From Myxococcota bacterium (lineage in GTDB: Bacteria > Myxococcota_A > Polyangia > Polyangiales > Polyangiaceae): a DNA stretch of 44,330 nucleotides. The stretch's first letter is position 1. Every line of letters begins with the position of its first letter. The notes under the pieces were generated by a model. It was not told the DNA's origin. It ran no database searches and saw only the letters and a program-made list of their open reading frames with translations. The stretch lies in NCBI GenBank assembly GCA_963169165.1, contig CAUJFL010000127.1:1-44330 (forward strand). The letters are read 5' to 3'. A program made the position numbers and the translations under genes. This document shows, one piece after another, positions 6,913-15,924 of the stretch.

Positions 6913-8316
6913 GTGCGATCGGGGATCCGGTTCCAGCTCGGGGTGGCCCTGGTGGGGCTCTTCGCGCTCGCGCTGCTGCCGCTGATGCTGGCGCTGTCGT
7001 CGCTGTCACGCGTGTCGCACCGCGCGGCGGAGAGGGAGCACTCGGGCGCGCTCGCGCGGGTCATCGCGGCCGCCGCGGCGCGCGGGCCGCTCGACGAGGT
7101 CGCGGTGCTGGCGATGCTCGGCCCCGGAGACTCGCTCGCGCTGTACTCCTCGACGGGAGCGCGCGCGCTCGCGGTGGGGCCCGCGAGGGCGACGCTGCCC
7201 GCGGAGCTCGTCGACGGTGAGCGTCCGCAGCCCCGCGACGGCGCGACGTGGGCGACGGCGCCTTACGCGGGAGGCGTCGTGCTCGTGCAGTCGTCGCTCG
7301 GCGCGGGCAGGGCCCGGCCGCTCCCTCGGTTCGTAGGGATCTACGCGGTCGCCGTCGCGATGGTGATGCTGGCGGTGGGCTACGCGGTGGTCGGCCGCGT
7401 GGTCGTGCTGCCGCTCGACAGGCTCTCGCAGGCGGCGGTCCGCGTGATCGAGGGCGCGCGTCGGTTGCCGCGCCTCGAGAGCGGGGCGCGCGAGCTGCGA
7501 GAGCTGTCGTCGAGCGTCGGCGACATGACCGAGAAGCTGCGCCGCGAGGAGGAGGCGCTCCGCGACAAGGTCGACGAGCTCGAGCGCGTGACCGCGGAGC
7601 TGCGGGCGTCGCAGGCGCAGCTGGTCAAGTCCGAGCGGCTGGCGTCCGTCGGGCGGCTGTCCGCCGGGCTCGCGCACGAGATCGGCAACCCGCTGGCGGC
7701 GCTGCTCGGCCTTCAAGACCTGTTGCTCGACGGCGGGCTGACAGAGGACGAACAGCGAGACTTCGTCGCGAGGATGCGCGGCGAGACGGAGCGCATCCAC
7801 CGGATCGTGCGCGATCTGCTGGCCTTCGCGCGCGGAGACGCGGGTGAGGGAGCCGTCACCGACGCGCCGGGCGAGGTCGCGCGCGCGGCGTCCGAGGTCG
7901 TCGCCCTGCTCGCTCCGCAGCGCTCGATGAAGGATCGAGCGCTGTCGCTCGATCTCGAGGTCGACCTCCCGAAGGTCGCGCTCGCGCATGGTCAGCTGGT
8001 GCAGGTGCTGCTCAACCTCGCGCTCAACGCCGGCGAGGCGACGTCCGACGGTGGGCACGTCGCGATCGTCGCGGCGCGCGCGGGCGATCGCGTGCAGCTC
8101 CACGTCGACGACGACGGCCCGGGGATCGCGCCCGCGGTCCAGGGGTCGCTGTTCGAGCCGTTCGTCACCACGAAGGAGATCGGGCGGGGCACGGGCCTCG
8201 GCCTCGCGGTGTGCAAGGGGCTCGTCGAGGCCGTGGGCGGGGCGATCTCCGTCGCGCGAGGCCCGCTCGGAGGCGCGCGTTTCACGGTGGAGCTGCCGAG
8301 CTCCAGGTCGCCCTAG
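6913..8316 (+). CDS. Orphan membrane sensor histidine kinase (NtrB-like core)
   Basis: 467 residues from a GTG start. The N-terminus has a membrane helix (about 8-30), a short extracytoplasmic sensor region (35-138), a second helix (140-162) and a HAMP-like linker (163-215) leading into a coiled coil. The kinase core is complete: H-box GLAHEIGNPLAALL with phospho-acceptor His255, N-box NLALNAGEA (Asn368/Asn372), G1 DDGPGIAP, F-box FEPFVTTK and G2 GTGLGLAVC, as in HisKA/HATPase_c kinases of the NtrB/ZraS class. No response regulator lies next to it, so its partner is elsewhere, as is frequent in myxobacteria. It is followed after 50 bases by a membrane-protein gene. Confidence 0.93.
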   Translation: MRSGIRFQLGVALVGLFALALLPLMLALSSLSRVSHRAAEREHSGALARVIAAAAARGPLDEVAVLAMLGPGDSLALYSSTGARALAVGPARATLPAELVDGERPQPRDGATWATAPYAGGVVLVQSSLGAGRARPLPRFVGIYAVAVAMVMLAVGYAVVGRVVVLPLDRLSQAAVRVIEGARRLPRLESGARELRELSSSVGDMTEKLRREEEALRDKVDELERVTAELRASQAQLVKSERLASVGRLSAGLAHEIGNPLAALLGLQDLLLDGGLTEDEQRDFVARMRGETERIHRIVRDLLAFARGDAGEGAVTDAPGEVARAASEVVALLAPQRSMKDRALSLDLEVDLPKVALAHGQLVQVLLNLALNAGEATSDGGHVAIVAARAGDRVQLHVDDDGPGIAPAVQGSLFEPFVTTKEIGRGTGLGLAVCKGLVEAVGGAISVARGPLGGARFTVELPSSRSP

Positions 8317-8366
8317 ATCGCGCGAACTTGGCCCTGGCGTGCGCGGGCGGCTACCCAGCGCGGAGG

Positions 8367-10160
8367 ATGCGCCCGCTCGCGAGGCTGCTGTGCCTGACGT
8401 TGCCCCTGTTCGCGCTGCTGGTCGCGTGGCCGCGCCGCGCGCACGCGTGGATAGAGGCGACCGTGCTGTCGGACGACGTGACGCTCACGCTCGACCGGGC
8501 CGGCGCCGCGACCGTCGACCACGAGCTGTCGGTGCGCGTGCGCGGCGGCCCGCTGCGCGCGATGACGATCCCGAGCGTCGACTCGGACGCCGCGCCCGAC
8601 GGCGACGCGTCGATCGCGCAGACCGCGAAGGAGGGGAAGGGGGACCCCGCGGCGTCGCCGCCGCAGACCGCCGCCGTGTCGCTCACGCAGGACGGGAACC
8701 TGCGCCTCGACATCGCGGGCGGGCTCGCGCGCGGCACCTACAAGATCAAGCTGCGTTACCGCACCAACCTGCTCGCGACCGGCGCGCTCGAGCGCGATGG
8801 CTCGATGGTGCGGCTGCGCTGGCTCGGGCCCAAGTGGGCCAACGGCCTCGACGGGGCGAAGGTCGTCCTCTGGGTGCCCACCGCGCCGCAGGAGCCGCGC
8901 GCGACCGGAGATCGCCGGGACGGAGATCTCGATCAGCGCGGGGTCGCGGTGAGCGGCGCGGGGGCGTTCCTGTCCAACGTGCGGCGCTTTCCGGACCACG
9001 ACGAGCTCGAGCTGGTGCGCTCGCACGTGTCGCGCGGCGAGCAGGTCGCGTGGACGGCGAAGCTGGACCCGCGCGCGCTCGGCGCGGTGGCCGATCCCAA
9101 GGTGATGCCGCCGCCGTCCGTCAACGTCGCGGCGGTCGTGCGCGAGTCGCGCCTCGAGCGACAGGTGTTCCTCGCGGTGGGCCTCGGGGTGGCGGTGCTC
9201 GTGACGGCCCTGACCGCGATGAAGGGGCGTGAGGTCGAGGCGCTCGCCGTGGCGCGCGGCGCCGTGGCGCGACCGCTGGTGCCGCTGTCGGTGCCGCTGC
9301 GCGCGGCGCTCGCCGGGCCTGTGTTCGCCGCGGGGATAGCGCTCGAGCTGTTCGTTCATCCGCCGGTCTGGGGCGCCGGGGTGCTGGTCGTCGCGATGGC
9401 CTTGATGGCGCATCGCGCGCCGCACGCGCGGCCCGTCGCGCGCGGTCCAGGGCGATGGCTGCCGCTCTCCGATGAAGAAGGCTTCCGCAGATCGCGGGGA
9501 GGCGCGCGCGCGTTCTTCGACATCGGGACGTGGACCGGCAAGCTGATGCTGCTCGTCGTCGCGGCCGCGGTCGCGGGGGCGGCGTACGCGACGTCGCGTG
9601 TGTCGTCGTACCACGCGTCGATCGCCGCGCTCGACGGGCTCGCGCTGGTCGTGCTGTTCGCGACCGGGCGCGCGGCCGAGCTGCCGCCAGAGCTCGACGG
9701 CCGCTGGCTCGCGAAGCTCGCCAAGCCCCTCCGCGCGCGCGGTGACCTCAAGGTGAGCGCGCTCGGGCGGTTCGTCGAGGGCGCGACGGAGCCTGACGAG
9801 CTGCGCCTCGTGCTCGCGCCCAAGCAGCCCCTCCGCGGCCTCGTGAGCGTCGAGGTCGGGCGCGCGTTCACCGCGGGGCTCGGCGGCGCGATCGCGAGCC
9901 CGCAGATCCTCGCGCGCGTGACCGTCGACACGCCCGCCGAGGCGTCGCTGTCGTCGCGCGCGCCCGAGGGGCGGTGGACCCGCGGACGTCGCGAGGCCGA
10001 GCGCGTCCTGATCCTCGAGCCGTCGCTCCCGTTCGACGCCGACGTCGTCGCGCTCGCGGTCGAGGTGACGCGCGCCCTCCGCACGCCGAAGGCCACCGCG
10101 AAGCGCCCGAGGCCGGCGCCGCGCGACACCACGCCCGCGCCGACCGAGGTGTTCTGTTGA
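8367..10160 (+). CDS. Secreted/polytopic membrane protein of unknown function (DUF2207-like topology)
   Basis: 597 residues from the ATG at 8367, chosen because it opens a textbook signal peptide (RPLARLLCLTLPLFALLVA, then AHA). A large extracytoplasmic beta-rich domain follows (about 28-258). Then come one membrane helix (about 264-282), two more (about 305-350), another pair (about 393-435) and a soluble tail ending in a Pro/Thr/Arg-rich segment. This resembles DUF2207-type membrane proteins in layout, but I do not see their signature clearly. GGAGG directly abuts the ATG, so the true ribosome site may be weak. It converges with the glycosyltransferase gene, leaving six bases between the stops. 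Confidence 0.8.
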   Translation: MRPLARLLCLTLPLFALLVAWPRRAHAWIEATVLSDDVTLTLDRAGAATVDHELSVRVRGGPLRAMTIPSVDSDAAPDGDASIAQTAKEGKGDPAASPPQTAAVSLTQDGNLRLDIAGGLARGTYKIKLRYRTNLLATGALERDGSMVRLRWLGPKWANGLDGAKVVLWVPTAPQEPRATGDRRDGDLDQRGVAVSGAGAFLSNVRRFPDHDELELVRSHVSRGEQVAWTAKLDPRALGAVADPKVMPPPSVNVAAVVRESRLERQVFLAVGLGVAVLVTALTAMKGREVEALAVARGAVARPLVPLSVPLRAALAGPVFAAGIALELFVHPPVWGAGVLVVAMALMAHRAPHARPVARGPGRWLPLSDEEGFRRSRGGARAFFDIGTWTGKLMLLVVAAAVAGAAYATSRVSSYHASIAALDGLALVVLFATGRAAELPPELDGRWLAKLAKPLRARGDLKVSALGRFVEGATEPDELRLVLAPKQPLRGLVSVEVGRAFTAGLGGAIASPQILARVTVDTPAEASLSSRAPEGRWTRGRREAERVLILEPSLPFDADVVALAVEVTRALRTPKATAKRPRPAPRDTTPAPTEVFC

Positions 10161-10166
10161 GCGGCG

Positions 10167-12731
10167 TCAGCGCACGACGAACGCGCCGCCCTGCACGCGG
10201 TTCTCGTGGTGCCTGCCGCGCACGACCGAGAGCCTGCGATCGCCGATGAAGAAGCCAAAATACAGCTCGTACGCGCCCGGCGAGAAGTTGGGCTCGAGCG
10301 TGACGTCGTAGCGATCGGTGATGTAGTCACCCCTCGTCCACGCAGTCATCGGGAGCTTGCCCTCGAGCACGTCGTGGTCGCCGTTGAAGCGCCGACCGTA
10401 GCCGTCGATGTGGATGAAGCCCTTCCAGTTGGCGCCGGGCGTCGCCAGCACCTCGTAGTAGAGGTCGAGCTGGTAGCGCTTGCGCGGCACGGCGAAGGTC
10501 CGCGGCTCCGCGCCGCTCGCGTCGAACAGCGTCCAGCCGATCGCGCGGACCTGCCCTTCCAGCTCGACGTCGAGCGGGTGCTGGGGGCGCGGCGGCGTCG
10601 ACGACACGAAGCGCGCGAGCGGGTTGTGGTTGGTCTCGCCCGCGCCGAGCTGGTTCGACACGAGCAGCGTCTGTGTCCCGTCGCCCGCGAGCACCGGGAG
10701 GTTGTGATCGGGCGTGCTCGTCGCGCGCGCGTGGCCGCGAAACAGCGTGTTGAACCGCGCGAGGTCCTGCTCTCTCATCGCGAGGAACCTCCGCCCCTCG
10801 CCGTCGAGGAGCCAGGAGAACGCCCGGTCCTGGTCGGTGAAGCTCTGGGTCGTGCGCGCGCCGTAGTACGCGGCCGAGCGCCCCGCGACGCCGTAGAGGC
10901 CGAGCGGCTCGTCGCCGCGGCGTGCGCGCTCGAACGTCGCGAACACCGCCTTGGGAGAGAGCCGGGACGCGAGCGCGGGGTGGTACGCGAGCGTCATCAC
11001 CGACGCGCCCGCGACGCCGGCGAGCAGCGCCGCGCGCCCCCGGCTCGTCCCCGTCGCGGCGAGCGCGGCGTCGAACAGCTTCTTCGCGGTCAGCCACGCG
11101 AACAGGCCGCCGGTCACCGCGAGCGGCAGCGCCCACCAGGCGTTGAGGAGGAGTCGCTTGCTCTCGAGCGACAGCGAGTCGCGCAAAGCGAGGCGCAGCG
11201 AGAGCTTCTCGGCGAAGAACAAGAGCGCGCCGAACCCCACCAGCATCGCCTCGAACATCACCGCGACGAACGTGAGGTTGCCGTTCCACACGCGCCCGAC
11301 GGCGTCGAAGCTCTCGTCGACCTCGCGCCACGCCGTCACGCGATCGAGCCAGGGTCGCCCGCGATCGAGGGGGCGCGGCGCGCCAGGCTCGGCGAACGCG
11401 AGCAGCAGCGCGAGCGACGTGACGACGGCAGCGGCGCGCGCGAGCGCGCCCGCGTCGCCGCGCCACGCGTCGGGGAACGTGGCCTGCGCGACGCCGTACG
11501 GCGCGAGGCCCTTGTCGGGCAGCTGCGCGAGGTCGTGCGCCATCACGAGCGCGAGCAGCGCCGTCACCAGCACGGCCGCGCGCGAGGTGTGCGCGCCCCT
11601 CGCGACGTCGAGCAGCGTCAGCGCGATGACGCACGCGACCGCGTACGGCGCGACGAACGGCAGCCCGCCGATCTTGGGCATCGCGAGCGCGTGCGCGGCG
11701 ACCGCGAGCGCGGCCCCGAGCGCGACCGTCAACCGCAGCCGATCCTCTCGCGCCGCCGCCTGAGGCGCGTCGCCGGGCGCGCGGGCGAGGATCCTCGCGA
11801 ACGCCACCGGGACGAACGCGCTCCACGGAAACAGCGCGTGCCCGACCTGCTGCACGATGACGTCGAAGGTCGGCCACTTCTTTCCGACGACCGCCGCCGA
11901 GCCGAGCCACCTGTCGAGCGGGCCGGGCGCCGCGTCCGCGAGCGCCACCCCGCCCGGGACCGCGAACCCCACGGCGACGGCGAGCAGCACGGCGGCGCCC
12001 CACGCGGCCGGACGGCGCTCACCGGGACGAGGCCCGAGGCGCGCGAGCAGCGCCGCCAGGCCCACCGACGCCGCGGGGACCACCACGCCCAGGATCGCGC
12101 CGCGGCACGCGAGCCCGCCCGCGAGCCCGAGCGCACCGACGATGCCCCATGGCGCGCGCCTCGGCCGATCGTCGAGCGCGACGACGGACAGCCCCGCGAG
12201 CGCCGCGACGAACGACGTCATCGTGACCGCGTCGCCGAGGATCGCGCGCCCCTGCACCGCGATGAGCGGCGTCGTCGCTGCGACCAGCGTCGCCCACGCC
12301 GCCGCGCGCGCGCCGACCATCCGCCGCACCCAGAGGTACGTCACCAGCAACCCCGCCACCGTCGCGAGCGAGAGCGGGAGCCTCCCGGCCCACGCCGAGA
12401 GCCCGAAGAGCCGAAACGACAGCGCGACCAGCGACAGCGGCAGATCGCCGCGGCCGAGGTCGCCGAGCGTCGGCAGGCCGTTCTCCAGCCCAGGCAGCGC
12501 GAGACCCTCGGCGCCGTAGAGGTGGATCGACGCGCGCCGAGCGAGGTCGGCCATCTCCAGCTCGTGGGGATCCCACAGCCCGGCGAGCTGCATCGGCCCG
12601 ATCGCGAGCGCGACGGGCAGCGCGAAGCCCACGAGCCACTCGCGCGCCACGCCGCGGCGCGGCGGCTCGTCCGGGGGGGCGTCTCGGCTGGTCAGAGCCT
12701 CGCGTCTACCAAAGCCCCGGCGACGCGTCAC
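10167..12731 (-). CDS. GT39-type (ArnT/PMT-like) membrane glycosyltransferase with C-terminal beta domain
   Basis: 854 residues from a GTG. After a charged N-terminus and a first membrane helix (about 33-51) comes LWDPHELEMADLARR, with acidic residues Asp54 and Glu57 in the first extracytoplasmic loop, as in GT-C enzymes that use polyprenyl-phosphate sugars. Many membrane helices follow to about residue 590. The last 250 residues are soluble; the terminal 130 look like a beta-sandwich (YQLDLYYEVLATPGANWKGF, then GDYITDRYDVTLEPNFSPG). The family moves sugars from a lipid carrier to lipid A, proteins or other acceptors outside the membrane. The gene lies nine bases after the desaturase stop, so the two form an operon and may share a lipid or envelope role. 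Confidence 0.85.
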   Translation of the reverse strand: MTRRRGFGRREALTSRDAPPDEPPRRGVAREWLVGFALPVALAIGPMQLAGLWDPHELEMADLARRASIHLYGAEGLALPGLENGLPTLGDLGRGDLPLSLVALSFRLFGLSAWAGRLPLSLATVAGLLVTYLWVRRMVGARAAAWATLVAATTPLIAVQGRAILGDAVTMTSFVAALAGLSVVALDDRPRRAPWGIVGALGLAGGLACRGAILGVVVPAASVGLAALLARLGPRPGERRPAAWGAAVLLAVAVGFAVPGGVALADAAPGPLDRWLGSAAVVGKKWPTFDVIVQQVGHALFPWSAFVPVAFARILARAPGDAPQAAAREDRLRLTVALGAALAVAAHALAMPKIGGLPFVAPYAVACVIALTLLDVARGAHTSRAAVLVTALLALVMAHDLAQLPDKGLAPYGVAQATFPDAWRGDAGALARAAAVVTSLALLLAFAEPGAPRPLDRGRPWLDRVTAWREVDESFDAVGRVWNGNLTFVAVMFEAMLVGFGALLFFAEKLSLRLALRDSLSLESKRLLLNAWWALPLAVTGGLFAWLTAKKLFDAALAATGTSRGRAALLAGVAGASVMTLAYHPALASRLSPKAVFATFERARRGDEPLGLYGVAGRSAAYYGARTTQSFTDQDRAFSWLLDGEGRRFLAMREQDLARFNTLFRGHARATSTPDHNLPVLAGDGTQTLLVSNQLGAGETNHNPLARFVSSTPPRPQHPLDVELEGQVRAIGWTLFDASGAEPRTFAVPRKRYQLDLYYEVLATPGANWKGFIHIDGYGRRFNGDHDVLEGKLPMTAWTRGDYITDRYDVTLEPNFSPGAYELYFGFFIGDRRLSVVRGRHHENRVQGGAFVVR

Positions 12732-12740
12732 CGCGCGGCG

Positions 12741-13628
12741 TCACTCGGCCGCGCTCGGCAGATCCATCCCGACGTCGGGCTCGCCGTCGGCGACGAGGTT
12801 CGAGCGCCGCACGTGCTCGGGCACGTCCCGCAGGCCGCTCGCCAGGCCCACCCACGACATCACCTTGAGCACGTAGAACGACACGTCGAGCTCCCACCAG
12901 AAGAACCCCTGCCGCGCGCTCGACTGGTAATAGTGGTGGTTGTTGTGCCAGCCCTCGCCGAGCGTGATGATCGCCAGCAAGAGCGAGTTTCGGCTCGTGT
13001 CCGTCGTGCGATAGCGGCGCGAGCCCCACAGGTGCGTCAGCGAGTTGATGACGAACGTGCCGTGGTACAGGAACACCGTCGACAGGAAGAACCCCGTGAA
13101 GAGCGCGCTCGGCCCGCCGAGCACGAACACCGCGACCGCGAGCAGCGTGGGCGGGATCAGGTGGTATCGATCGAGCCAGACGAGCTCGGGGTACTTTGCA
13201 AAGTCCTTGATGGCCGCGGTCGGCGTCGCCGAGTAGCGGGCGCAGAGGATCCACCCGACGTGGCTCCAGAACAGGCCGCGCCTCGGCGAGTGGATGTCGC
13301 TCGGCATGTCGCTGTGCTTGTGGTGGTGCCGGTGGTGCCCCGCCCACCACAGCGGGCCCTTCTGCGCGGCGGTCGCGCCGCCGAACGCCATCAGGAGCTG
13401 CATCACGCGGCCGAGCTTGTAGGCGCGGTGCCCGAAATAGCGGTGGTACCCGGCGGTGATGAAGAACATCCGCGCCACGTACAACGCGACGCACAGCGCG
13501 ACGTCGACCGGGCGTGGGCGGAACCACAGCGCGCCGAGCGGCGCGAGGTGCATCAAGAAGAACGGCAGCGACGCGAGCAGCTCGACCTGCTCGTCGGGGC
13601 CGCGACGGTATCTCTCGTCGGTGACCAT
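12741..13628 (-). CDS. Fatty-acid (acyl-CoA delta-9 type) desaturase
   Basis: 295 residues, integral membrane di-iron enzyme that introduces a double bond in acyl chains. All His boxes are present: HRYFGH (62-67), HHRHHHKHSD (98-107) and EGWHNNHHYYQ (225-235), plus His199 in NSLTHLWG. Four hydrophobic stretches flank them in the order expected for stearoyl-CoA desaturase-like enzymes. Length is typical of bacterial members, with no cytochrome b5 fusion. It heads an operon with the GT39-type gene. The 164 bases to the divergent lipoprotein gene must hold both promoters, but I cannot point to a clear one. Confidence 0.95.
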   Translation of the reverse strand: MVTDERYRRGPDEQVELLASLPFFLMHLAPLGALWFRPRPVDVALCVALYVARMFFITAGYHRYFGHRAYKLGRVMQLLMAFGGATAAQKGPLWWAGHHRHHHKHSDMPSDIHSPRRGLFWSHVGWILCARYSATPTAAIKDFAKYPELVWLDRYHLIPPTLLAVAVFVLGGPSALFTGFFLSTVFLYHGTFVINSLTHLWGSRRYRTTDTSRNSLLLAIITLGEGWHNNHHYYQSSARQGFFWWELDVSFYVLKVMSWVGLASGLRDVPEHVRRSNLVADGEPDVGMDLPSAAE

Positions 13629-13792
13629 GTTCGGTTCGTTCGTACGCCGCCTTCGTGGGCTCGTGCGTCAGCGCTCGGTCACGCTTCTATCGTCGGGACG
13701 CACGCGCTGCGCGTCGACGGCGCCGGGCGCGCAGGCGCTGCGTCGCCGACGGGCCGCGAGCCGAGGACGAGGCGCGTGGTAGCCTCGCGAGC

Positions 13793-14953
13793 ATGCGCTC
13801 ATTCCCTCGACTGCTCGTCACCACGGCGCTCTGCGCGCTCGTCGCCGCCTGCGCCGCCGACTCGAACGACGCCCCGCTCGACGTCGCGGCCGCGCAGGGA
13901 GGCGCGGCTGGGGCGTCCGCCGCGGGGGCATCGGGCTCGCCGACGGCCGGAGCGGCCGGCGCATCCTCCGGCGGCTCGTCAGGCGCGGCGACGGCAGGGG
14001 CGGCGGGTGCGGCGACGGCGGGGGCGGCGGGCGCGGCGACGGCGGGGGCGGCGGGCGCGGCGACGGCGGGGGCGGCGGGCGCGGCGACGGCAGGGGCGGC
14101 GGGCGCGGCGACGGCAGGGGCGGCGGGCGCGGCGACGGCCGGAGCGGCAGGCGCTCAAGCAGCGGGCGCGGCGGGCGCGGCGGGCAAGGCAGGCACAAGC
14201 GGCGGCACGGGCGCCACGGCCGCCACGATCACCGCGCTGGCCGGCGCTTCTGCTTGTTACAAATACCAATGGAAGGATCGCGGGCAGATGCCCAAGGGGT
14301 ACATCAAGGGCGTCGCGCTCGTGTTCGCCCGCGCGGTGTGCGAGCCCCAGCGCAGCGACGTCCCCGTCGTCTCGCAGGCCAACACTGGCAACGACGTGAA
14401 GGACGCCCTCTCGTGGTTCGATTCCAACTTCACCGCGCTCTCGATGCCCAACGACGCGGCCGGCGTCGACACGCTCCGCCACGCCTACACGCTGCTGATC
14501 GGCCTCGGGATGCGCGAGAGCTCGGGCGAGCACTGCGTCGGGCGGGACGCCTCGGCGAGCAACACGAGCGCCGACTCGGCCGAGGCCGGCGCGTGGCAGA
14601 CGAGCTGGGACTCCCACGGCGCGAGCGCCGAGCTGCCGAAGCTGTTCGACAAATACAAGGCCGACGACAGCGGCTGCCTCTTGTCCACGTTCGCCGAGGG
14701 CGTGAGCTGCAGCAGCGCGGACTGGAAGAACTGGGGCAGCGGCGACGGCTATGACTTTCAGAAGCTCGAGAAGGAGTGCCCGGCCTTCGCCGCCGAGTAC
14801 GCCGCGGTGATGCTGCGCGTCGCTGGCGGCAGCAAAGGACACTACGGGCCGCTGCGCACGAAGGCCGCCGAGATCCGCCCCGAGTGCGACGATCTGTTGA
14901 AGCAGGTGCAGAACATCGTGGAGCAGAACCCGGGGCTCTGCGCGTCGCTCTGA
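13793..14953 (+). CDS. Spacer lipoprotein with lysozyme-like C-terminal domain
   Basis: 386 residues from the ATG at 13793, chosen because it opens a lipoprotein signal ending in LVAAC (Cys20). Residues about 36-150 are an Ala/Gly/Thr spacer containing seven perfect GAATAGAA units. The folded part (about 155-386) has six Cys and an ESSG motif (Glu242) within LLIGLGMRESSGEHCVGRD, followed by GAWQTSW (266-272). That spacing resembles the catalytic ESS and GLMQ motifs of soluble lytic transglycosylases and related lysozyme folds, so a cell-wall hydrolase is suspected but not proven. Surface display on a stalk would fit attack on prey walls. It converges with the next gene, leaving four bases. 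Confidence 0.8.
   Translation: MRSFPRLLVTTALCALVAACAADSNDAPLDVAAAQGGAAGASAAGASGSPTAGAAGASSGGSSGAATAGAAGAATAGAAGAATAGAAGAATAGAAGAATAGAAGAATAGAAGAATAGAAGAQAAGAAGAAGKAGTSGGTGATAATITALAGASACYKYQWKDRGQMPKGYIKGVALVFARAVCEPQRSDVPVVSQANTGNDVKDALSWFDSNFTALSMPNDAAGVDTLRHAYTLLIGLGMRESSGEHCVGRDASASNTSADSAEAGAWQTSWDSHGASAELPKLFDKYKADDSGCLLSTFAEGVSCSSADWKNWGSGDGYDFQKLEKECPAFAAEYAAVMLRVAGGSKGHYGPLRTKAAEIRPECDDLLKQVQNIVEQNPGLCASL
13982..14149 (+). repeat. Seven tandem 24-bp repeats inside the lipoprotein gene
   Basis: Seven head-to-tail 24-bp units encode GAATAGAA each, differing only at a few third positions (GCA/GCG/GCC, GGC/GGT). Near-identity of the units and the 24-base period keep the frame, so copy-number change would lengthen or shorten the spacer without breaking the gene. 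Confidence 0.9.
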
Positions 14954-14957
14954 CCGG

Positions 14958-15869
14958 TCAGCCGCCGCGCACGCGCTCGGCCACCGCGAGCCCCAGGCTG
15001 CAGCCCTGCACCTGACGCAGCACGGAGGTGGTCGCGCCGGGGGACGCCGCCGGCACCGCGTCGGCGCGGAGCTTCGCGCGGAAGAGCGGCGCGAACGTGC
15101 GGCCGTCGAGGACGGCGATCTTCACGTCGTGCGGGACGGTCTGCACGGTCGCGAGGCCGGTCTCTCCCTTGTCCATGCGCGTGCCCTGCGGGACCTCATC
15201 GACCGCCAGCAGGACGAACGAGGCGTCGTCGACCGCGGACCGCGCGCGCGAGAGCGCCCCCGACGCGGCGACGTCGAGCTCGCTCGACAGGACCGCCAGC
15301 TCGATCCCGGTCGCGTTCGCCGCGCTCGCCTGCCAGCCCTCGCGGAACGGCGCGAACCCAGCGAGCAGGATGCGGAGGTTCACGAGCCTCGCCGTCGCCT
15401 CACCGACGCAGCCGCTCTCGGGAGCGCAGGCGCTCGGCTCGGCGGCGGTCTCTCGCACCCCGAGCGAGAGGCAGCTCGCGAACGCGTCCTTCGACGACTC
15501 GCGCGACGCGCGGAGGATCTCGCGCTCGTCCGCCGCGCGAGAAGAGATGACCCGGAGGTACACGCCGCCGCCTTGCAGGGCCGTGAGCGCGGCGGGCGAC
15601 GCCACGTCGGGCGCCTCGGAGGAGGCGAGCTCGCGGGTCGCGGAGGCGACGCGCTCGACGAAGGACACGTGGCGCTCGTCGAGGCCGACGCCCAGCTCGC
15701 GCTGACGCTCCAGCAGACGCTGACCGTGCTCCGCGTCCTTGCGCGCGCCCTGCACCGACGCCCCGACCGACAGCGTGCCGATGATCACGGCGGCGCCGAT
15801 GCAGAAGCGCTCGAACGTCCCGAAGCGCCTGCGGATGGTGCGGAGGGTGTCGTCGTCGTCCGGGGTCAT
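14958..15869 (-). CDS. Single-pass membrane protein of unknown function
   Basis: 303 residues from the ATG at 15869. After a short acidic, Arg-rich cytoplasmic tail comes one membrane helix (about 20-42), then a helical region rich in Arg and Glu and a large extracytoplasmic section with four Cys (CLSLGVRETAAEPSACAPES, CVG). The pattern of a short inside tail, one helix and a periplasmic domain resembles secretion-system or cell-wall accessory proteins, but no family is recognised. It is divergent from murB across 55 bases that include the palindrome CCCCGCGGGG at 15903-15912. Confidence 0.75.
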   Translation of the reverse strand: MTPDDDDTLRTIRRRFGTFERFCIGAAVIIGTLSVGASVQGARKDAEHGQRLLERQRELGVGLDERHVSFVERVASATRELASSEAPDVASPAALTALQGGGVYLRVISSRAADEREILRASRESSKDAFASCLSLGVRETAAEPSACAPESGCVGEATARLVNLRILLAGFAPFREGWQASAANATGIELAVLSSELDVAASGALSRARSAVDDASFVLLAVDEVPQGTRMDKGETGLATVQTVPHDVKIAVLDGRTFAPLFRAKLRADAVPAASPGATTSVLRQVQGCSLGLAVAERVRGG

Positions 15870-15924
15870 GTGGGCCTCCGACAGCGGGCCCCGCGCGAAG
15901 TTCCCCGCGGGGTGAGGTACGTTC

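Noticed and set aside
13982-14149. Tandem repeats as a CRISPR array
   Set aside because: Units are contiguous with no spacers and encode a regular peptide within a lipoprotein gene.
10206-14399. A very long open frame on the plus strand opposite the glycosyltransferase and desaturase
   Set aside because: It is Arg-rich and low in hydrophobic residues, a shadow of the real minus-strand genes caused by high GC. It has no domain or ribosome site.
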